NCBI GenBank assembly: GCA_031263485.1
Contig: JAISFS010000019.1
Span: forward strand, 1-49,136
Source of the DNA: Deltaproteobacteria bacterium
Lineage (GTDB): Bacteria; Desulfobacterota; Desulfarculia; Adiutricales; Adiutricaceae
Direction of reading: 5' to 3'
Length of the DNA stretch: 49,136 bases
In this document: piece by piece, positions 44,307 to 49,136 of the stretch
Layout: each line of letters opens with the position of its first letter
Position numbering within the stretch: position 1 is the stretch's first letter
Translations under genes and position numbers: made by a program
Notes under the pieces: model-generated
The model's input: the letters and a program-made list of their open reading frames with translations, nothing else
Databases searched by the model: none
What the model was told of the DNA's origin: nothing

Positions 44307-45269
44307 ATGCCTGAAATCGCCCATAAGTGGGAACGGATAACCGATCTGCCCGAAAACTATCTGGAACTGTCGGATCCGGCATTCAGGGATCTCACGGATG
44401 AATGGTTTCAAGCCAGAAAATGGATCAAGCATGAACCGTTTGAATCTTTCAGGGAAAAGGTCATGCGCGAGTGGGCTATCGAGACAGGTCAGGTGGAAAG
44501 GCTTTACGTCCTGGATGACAACCTTGCCAAGACCATGATCGAAAACGGACTGGACTCGGTTGAGCTGTCCCATCAGGCCAATGGCATCGGGATTATCGAT
44601 ACAGCCGGCGTTATCGCGAACCACTACGAGATCATCAATTCACTTTACGAGGAAATCAAACAGGGCAGGCCTCTCTATGCGACAGTGATAAGGGCCTATC
44701 ACGCCGCTTTCGTCGAGAATCAGGAATTCGCGGTCGGCGTTTTGCCTACAGGTCATCATGTGCATATTCGGCTCTTGAATGGGATATTCAAGAGGTGGCC
44801 GAACAATCCTTCCACGAAAGATGGCATTTTCGAGTACTGCCCGCAGGAGCAGGTCAACAGCGAAATGGACAGGCTCCTGGAAATACACGAGGCGCACCTC
44901 AAGGCCAAGGTGCCCGTCGACATAGAGGCCGCCTGGCTACATCACAGGTTCATTCTGATCTACCCGTTCCAGGACGGCAACGGGCGGATGGCAAGGGCCC
45001 TGATGTCCATGGAGTATATCAGGTCAGGATTCTTCCCGCCGGTAGTTACCGCAGACGGCAAATCGGAGTATCTGGACGCCCTGCAGAAAGCCGATAGAGG
45101 CGACTTAAAGCCTTTCGTGAGGCACCTTTCAAGTCTGGTCACCAAAAAGACTTTTGAATGCATCGATTTCGCCAAGTCTTTTTCGGACGGCACCAACCAT
45201 CCGGATGACGTTCCGCCTTCGCCAGGGCCATGCAAGAGACACGCAAGAGACACGACCCCAGGTAACTGA
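44307..45269 (+). CDS. Fic-family protein with substituted catalytic histidine
   Basis: The 320-residue protein has the Fic fold layout: a regulatory N-terminal part with WAIETGQVERLYVLD, GVFK-like GIFKRWPNNPSTKDGIFEYCPQEQV, then EAAWLHHRFILIYPFQDGNGRMAR. The Fic core motif is H-P-F-x-D/E-G-N-G-R-x-x-R. Here residues 219-230 read YPFQDGNGRMAR, with Tyr (TAC, 44961-44963) at the place of the general-base His. All anion-hole residues are kept. Fic enzymes usually AMPylate proteins; this one may be inactive for that or have another chemistry. AAGGAGG at 44294-44300 precedes ATG 44307. The C-terminus ends in a short low-complexity tail. It lies in accessory DNA. Confidence 0.92.
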   Translation: MPEIAHKWERITDLPENYLELSDPAFRDLTDEWFQARKWIKHEPFESFREKVMREWAIETGQVERLYVLDDNLAKTMIENGLDSVELSHQANGIGIIDTAGVIANHYEIINSLYEEIKQGRPLYATVIRAYHAAFVENQEFAVGVLPTGHHVHIRLLNGIFKRWPNNPSTKDGIFEYCPQEQVNSEMDRLLEIHEAHLKAKVPVDIEAAWLHHRFILIYPFQDGNGRMARALMSMEYIRSGFFPPVVTADGKSEYLDALQKADRGDLKPFVRHLSSLVTKKTFECIDFAKSFSDGTNHPDDVPPSPGPCKRHARDTTPGN

Positions 45270-46423
45270 GGTTTATGTTTGATGCGTTCATGACGAGTCC
45301 AAGGCATCCAGTTGGCTGGGGGAAGATCTCCCCGAAGTCCATCGGGAGAGTTGTCACGTTAAATACATGTGTGGGATTTTGTTCGCCGAATCTTTTAAGG
45401 AGTTGAATTCCGAATGAAAGGTCAAAATTTCACCTTGTATTCGCGTCTGACAGCAGTCTCGCAAAATGTCTATTGCCGCTGAAGGAACGAACCGATATCA
45501 TGTCGCGCATCATCGACCGCAGCGAAGCGAATTCCCTGACGGAAAATACGGGCTTCCATACGATTTGACGGAGTTGGAGGCCGATGACCATATCTTTGTC
45601 AAATGTTATACACAAGGGAGTTGGGCTGAAATCTTCCGTTGGAAATCCATGGCTGTTTCAGCTACACCTCCACTTTATTTCAATGACAAGTTTCATAGTA
45701 TTGCCATAGGCCATAAATTCGATTCGAATGACGTCAACTGGAAACTTCTAAAATCGTGGAGGTATCGGGATTAGGTTCAGGTTCAGATTCAGCCTTTCAA
45801 ACGTTTGAACGAACCGAGGCGCATATGGTGAAGGAATTAATTCCGGTAATCACTTAGATGTCCAGAGTGGAGAATGTCGCGAATCAAGGAGGGGCTTACA
45901 TCGTTCAGGGAAATATAATGACAGACATGGTCTTGCCTCAGCGCCAGAAGTTTTTTCCGTCAGATCTTCTGCCTGGAGACTATTGTCAGTAATTTTCTCC
46001 GATTGCCTTCACGGTTCTGGAGGGATTTGGTTTATCATCATAAAATATCAACTCACTCCGACAAGAGAAAGACCATTAGCAGGACCGGGCACCATCGAGC
46101 GTGGATTCCAGTCGATACCGAACGTTTTAAAGTTTGAAGGAGTTTAACGCCACCATCGTTGCCATGGGCCTTTTGATTCATCTTTATCCTCGCTCAGGGA
46201 CTGTTCCGAACGCATCGATACTCGCCATTGTCTTTTTAGCCCATTTGCCAATATCTGGTTGACAAACGTCTTAAAAGTTGCTAGATTGACAACGGTCGGC
46301 ATTCGCGGCATTGACCTCCGCCTGCTCCGGAAAGGTTGCCGACTCGAGGTGCCATTCAGTGTCCCGTTGATTTTTTGTAACGTAATCACTGCTCGGTGTG
46401 ATTCCGCCTAATGGCGAAATGGT
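45270..46423. other. Intergenic or decayed region between Fic and AAA-ATPase genes
   Basis: No confident gene was found. AAGGAG at 45400 precedes an ATG at 45415 that gives only 22 codons. A 102-codon frame at 45466 continues in another phase, so a frameshifted small gene is possible. A minus-strand frame at 46144-46389 lacks motifs. The region is less GC-rich than the housekeeping part of the window. Confidence 0.45.
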
Positions 46424-48184
46424 ATGGAAATGAAAGAAAATTATTTGGCCTCGAAAAAAACTATAGGGCTAGGGAACATAGAGATTGCTGAATTTGTCAA
46501 AAATCACTCTATATATGTCGACAAAACTAAAGCAATTTTTGATCTTTTCCATGAAGATTTCAACAGATTTTATATAACTAGGCCGAGAAGGTTCGGGAAA
46601 ACGCTTCTCATCAGCGCTATGCAGAACATTCTTCTCGGCAGGCGAGAACTATTTCAGGATTGTTACATAAGCAGCCCTTCCGCGAGATACGACTGGAAAA
46701 GCTCGCATGTCATTCGTCTGGACTTGAGCTCGTACGGGATGGACGCCGACAAACTCGAATTGGGACTGCTAGAGGACTTAAACGAGATGGGGGCATCGTT
46801 CGGTGTGGAGCTGAAAAGATATTCAAGCGGGCAGGCCATCATCAAGCTGATTAAGACTTTGCACGAATCTTACCGCGATATCCCCCTGCCAATCAATGGC
46901 GAGGTCAGAAATGCCGATATTCCGCAAGTGGCCATCCTTGTTGACGAGTATGACTACCCGCTTTTCAATTTACGCGATACGGTCAATCAGGAACGTACCA
47001 GGCAAGTTCTTCACGATTTTTTCACGGCTATTAAATCAGTATTCGATAAGGTCCGTTTTATTTTCATGACAGGCGTAACCAAATTCAGCGGTCTGACCAT
47101 CTCATCAGGCATGAACAGTCTTGAGGATATAACGTTCAACCCGAAATACTCGTCGATTTGCGGGTTCACTGAAACTGAAATCGACGTTAATTTCGGCAGC
47201 TACATCGGATCGATAAGCACATCAAGATCAAGGGACGGAAACACGGGATCACTTTCGTCATATGAAGACATTTTCGCTCAAATCATGGATTGGTATGACG
47301 GATACAGCTGGGACGGGAGAAAATTTGTGATAAACCCCGTGTCGCTTTTAAATTTTCTCAGGTCAGGACAATTCAAGAGGTATTGGTACGAGACCGGCGG
47401 GCCGGATTTCCTGGAACAGGCGCATTTGAAAGACGATGACTATTTCAAGCTTTTCAGGGGGAACATAGCATTTAAAAGCGAAATGATGTCGACTCAAGTT
47501 AACACCATGTCACCTCTGTCGATTCTCCTGCAGACTGGATATCTGACCATAGATCGGACATCCGACATGGGTGACGGATCAGACGATAAGGTATATCTGT
47601 TGACCATTCCAAACAGGGAAGTCAGGAGGTCATATGCCGATGATTACCTGATCCCTAAGCTTTTTCCGTTGGCGTCCGATGCGGATAAATCCGGAATCGT
47701 CAAGCGTTACATAGATTTTGCCAACGCATTCCGCGCCTGCGATGCGGAAAAAACCTCAGAGCTCATGTCATACATCTATGCTGACATAGCCCACCAGACG
47801 ACGGAACATACCGAATCTTTCTACGCATCGCATCTCGTTCCTGCGCTCTATTATATTAATGGGGTGACGATATCGCAGGACAGCTCTGGAGGAGGCGATG
47901 CCGATTGCGTTGTTCTTACGCTTGAAGGAAAGATTTTCGTAATCGAAGTGAAATATCAAACCTACGGAAACGGCAAGGTTCGGCCTGTCCCCGCTGATGC
48001 CAATGACAAGAAGCTCAAGAGACTTCTGGACAATGGCGTGAGGCTCGCCTTCAGGCAGATATTCAGGCGGGGGTATGCGTTGCGGTTCCGCGGGCGCGGG
48101 AAGGAAGTCATCGCGGTCGCCGTCTCCGTGGCAGGCAGGATCGGGGTCAAGATCGAGTTCAAGACGATAGAGCGCAAACCGTAG
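46424..48184 (+). CDS. AAA-ATPase-like protein with C-terminal PD-(D/E)XK nuclease-like domain
   Basis: The 586-residue protein matches the AAA-ATPase_like plus DUF1703 architecture common in gut bacteria. The start region IGLGNIEIAEFVKNHSIYVDKTKAI is the family signature. Walker A is RPRRFGKTLL near 53-62, and Walker B is AILVDEYDYPL with Asp174, Glu175. TGVTKFSGLTISSGMNSLEDIT is the sensor-like block. The C-terminal GGGDADCVVLTLEGKIFVIEVKY gives Asp494, Glu508 and Lys510 of a PD-(D/E)XK nuclease site. Biological role is not established; many copies per genome suggest a selfish or defensive element. No strong SD precedes ATG 46424; ATG 46430 is an alternative. The gene stands alone in AT-richer accessory DNA. 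Confidence 0.92.
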   Translation: MEMKENYLASKKTIGLGNIEIAEFVKNHSIYVDKTKAIFDLFHEDFNRFYITRPRRFGKTLLISAMQNILLGRRELFQDCYISSPSARYDWKSSHVIRLDLSSYGMDADKLELGLLEDLNEMGASFGVELKRYSSGQAIIKLIKTLHESYRDIPLPINGEVRNADIPQVAILVDEYDYPLFNLRDTVNQERTRQVLHDFFTAIKSVFDKVRFIFMTGVTKFSGLTISSGMNSLEDITFNPKYSSICGFTETEIDVNFGSYIGSISTSRSRDGNTGSLSSYEDIFAQIMDWYDGYSWDGRKFVINPVSLLNFLRSGQFKRYWYETGGPDFLEQAHLKDDDYFKLFRGNIAFKSEMMSTQVNTMSPLSILLQTGYLTIDRTSDMGDGSDDKVYLLTIPNREVRRSYADDYLIPKLFPLASDADKSGIVKRYIDFANAFRACDAEKTSELMSYIYADIAHQTTEHTESFYASHLVPALYYINGVTISQDSSGGGDADCVVLTLEGKIFVIEVKYQTYGNGKVRPVPADANDKKLKRLLDNGVRLAFRQIFRRGYALRFRGRGKEVIAVAVSVAGRIGVKIEFKTIERKP

Positions 48185-48647
48185 CGGCGGTCATGAGCAA
48201 GTAGGTTTGTCGGCATCAGGATGCAGTCGCTTTGTAGAGTCGCGGACTATCGTCCTCTTTGCCCACAGGCTCGTCGGTTTCCTGACTGTAATACACCGGT
48301 GGAAAATTCGTCATAATTTCTGCCTTAGACAGACTAAGTGAAGCGGCGGGAGACCGGTTCAGGGGCTACCCGTTGCCGGAACGTGCGTTCAGGCGTCAAG
48401 GGTACATGGGCACTCTCCCACGACCTCCTAGACCCCCCCCGTGAACAGATACGATTTGTTACATGATGGATATAGGCAGGGGAGGGTGAACGATTACGGG
48501 GCTTGAACGGGGAAGTTTTCGGAAGTGTCAACCGGAGGAGCGCGAGACGGTCGCCTTCCGTGCCGGATCCCGTCAGTTCCGTACCGGGAGGCGTAGCGCC
48601 ATAACCTTCGCTATCGCCGTATGGCGGCGTGGACGGCGGTCCTGCGG
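48185..48647. other. Intergenic region before the NadR-like gene end
   Basis: It lies between two convergent genes. It contains a C8 run at 48433-48440 and several short palindromes (for example around 48605-48660), but no T-tract terminator or gene that I can support. Confidence 0.5.
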
Positions 48648-49136
48648 CTAAAGCCCCGCGGACGCCGCCATGCCGAAGTAATTGCCGAACTTCTCGAAGC
48701 CGGCTATCGCCCTGGCGGCTGTATCCAGCCGCTCTTCCAGGGTACCCAGAAGGGGAATGAAGGGGATCCGCCTTTCCAGGAGATCCGCCTCGACCAGTCT
48801 CTGGAAGTCCGAGCGTTTCTGGGGTCCGGACCTGTCCCACGTGTCCTCGAAGGGGATGTCGTCCCCGCACAGGAAGAAGAGGTCGTAGCGCCTGGCGCAG
48901 GCGTCGGCCGCCGCGGACAGGCGGGGCGAGGCTCCGCCGTGGTAGTCCAGGGCGAAGGCGCGGGTGGTGAGGGCGCAGGTGTCGGATATCAGCCACCGGT
49001 CGGCATCGAGGGCCAGCGCGTCCTCCCGCTCGGCATGCACCCTCGCTATCTCCTCCAGGTCCCCGGGCGTGAGCCTCCTCGCCACCTGATGCTCCTCCCA
49101 GTACTCCCGGCCGTACTCCGGCATCCAGACGGTCCC
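48648..49136 (-). CDS. NadR-like nicotinamide riboside kinase domain, partial
   Basis: The minus-strand frame is open to the right edge, so the N-terminal part, including the P-loop, lies outside the window. The visible 162 residues read VWMPEYGREYWEEHQ, DTCALTTRAFALDYHGG, RYDLFFLCGDDIPFEDTWDRSGPQKR and ERRIPFIPLLGTLEERL, matching the C-terminal ATP-binding ribosylnicotinamide kinase domain of NadR. That domain phosphorylates nicotinamide riboside in NAD salvage. In NadR it is joined to an NMN adenylyltransferase and sometimes a repressor domain; which parts exist here cannot be seen. The stop is at 48648-48650. Confidence 0.88.
   Translation of the reverse strand, partial: GTVWMPEYGREYWEEHQVARRLTPGDLEEIARVHAEREDALALDADRWLISDTCALTTRAFALDYHGGASPRLSAAADACARRYDLFFLCGDDIPFEDTWDRSGPQKRSDFQRLVEADLLERRIPFIPLLGTLEERLDTAARAIAGFEKFGNYFGMAASAGL

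Noticed and set aside
46144..46389. 81-codon minus-strand frame before the AAA-ATPase gene
   Set aside because: Arg/Ser-rich translation with no domain and no SD.

Overview
The window is a high-GC Gram-negative bacterial chromosome segment. It carries an autotransporter with an outer-membrane beta-barrel, a periplasm-facing SPOR-like protein and a fused trpGD gene. The trp gene layout and the autotransporter family (common in Desulfovibrio/Bilophila-like gut bacteria) make a Desulfobacterota-type, possibly host-associated, organism a reasonable but low-confidence guess. Coding capacity is nearly all on the + strand, with GC-rich shadow frames open almost everywhere, so starts were chosen from ribosome binding sites, paralogue alignment and gene overlaps.

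Layout. 1-235: tail of an IS transposase. 1590-1838: a NifU-type Fe-S scaffold with its own promoter and terminator. 3080-20979: the most unusual part, a tandem array of eight paralogous genes, each encoding an N-terminal hydrophobic segment, a Gly/Lys-rich stretch, a conserved Trp/Pro-containing N-terminal domain, a hypervariable low-complexity linker and a C-terminal TPR-like (kinesin-light-chain type) domain. I do not recognise this family as a described system. Genes 3-4-5 and 6-7-8 look like a duplicated triplet. Gene 6 is a decayed copy, gene 3 appears to start with ACG, and most copies have a small GC hairpin just before the ribosome binding site. The spacers hold private tandem repeats (27, 33 and 49 bp units).

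22027-30527: a complete tryptophan operon, trpL (leader peptide with three consecutive Trp codons and an attenuator), trpE, trpGD, trpC, trpF, trpB, trpA, with unusually long repeat-filled gaps between some genes. 31228-34497: an autotransporter with a zincin HExxHxxGxxD motif. 34790-35490 (minus): a HEPN/MNT toxin-antitoxin pair. 36725-41170: a tightly overlapping SPOR-like, CDF transporter, tsaD, rsmA operon. 42410-43363: an EamA transporter.

43364-48330 is less GC-rich accessory DNA with a Fic-family protein whose catalytic His is replaced by Tyr, and an AAA-ATPase/PD-(D/E)XK protein. A NadR-like nucleotide kinase domain runs off the right edge on the minus strand.

Two copies of one short inverted-repeat element (21382-21508 and 35550-35671, opposite orientations) share a 27-codon reading frame. 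No tRNA, rRNA or CRISPR array was found by eye.
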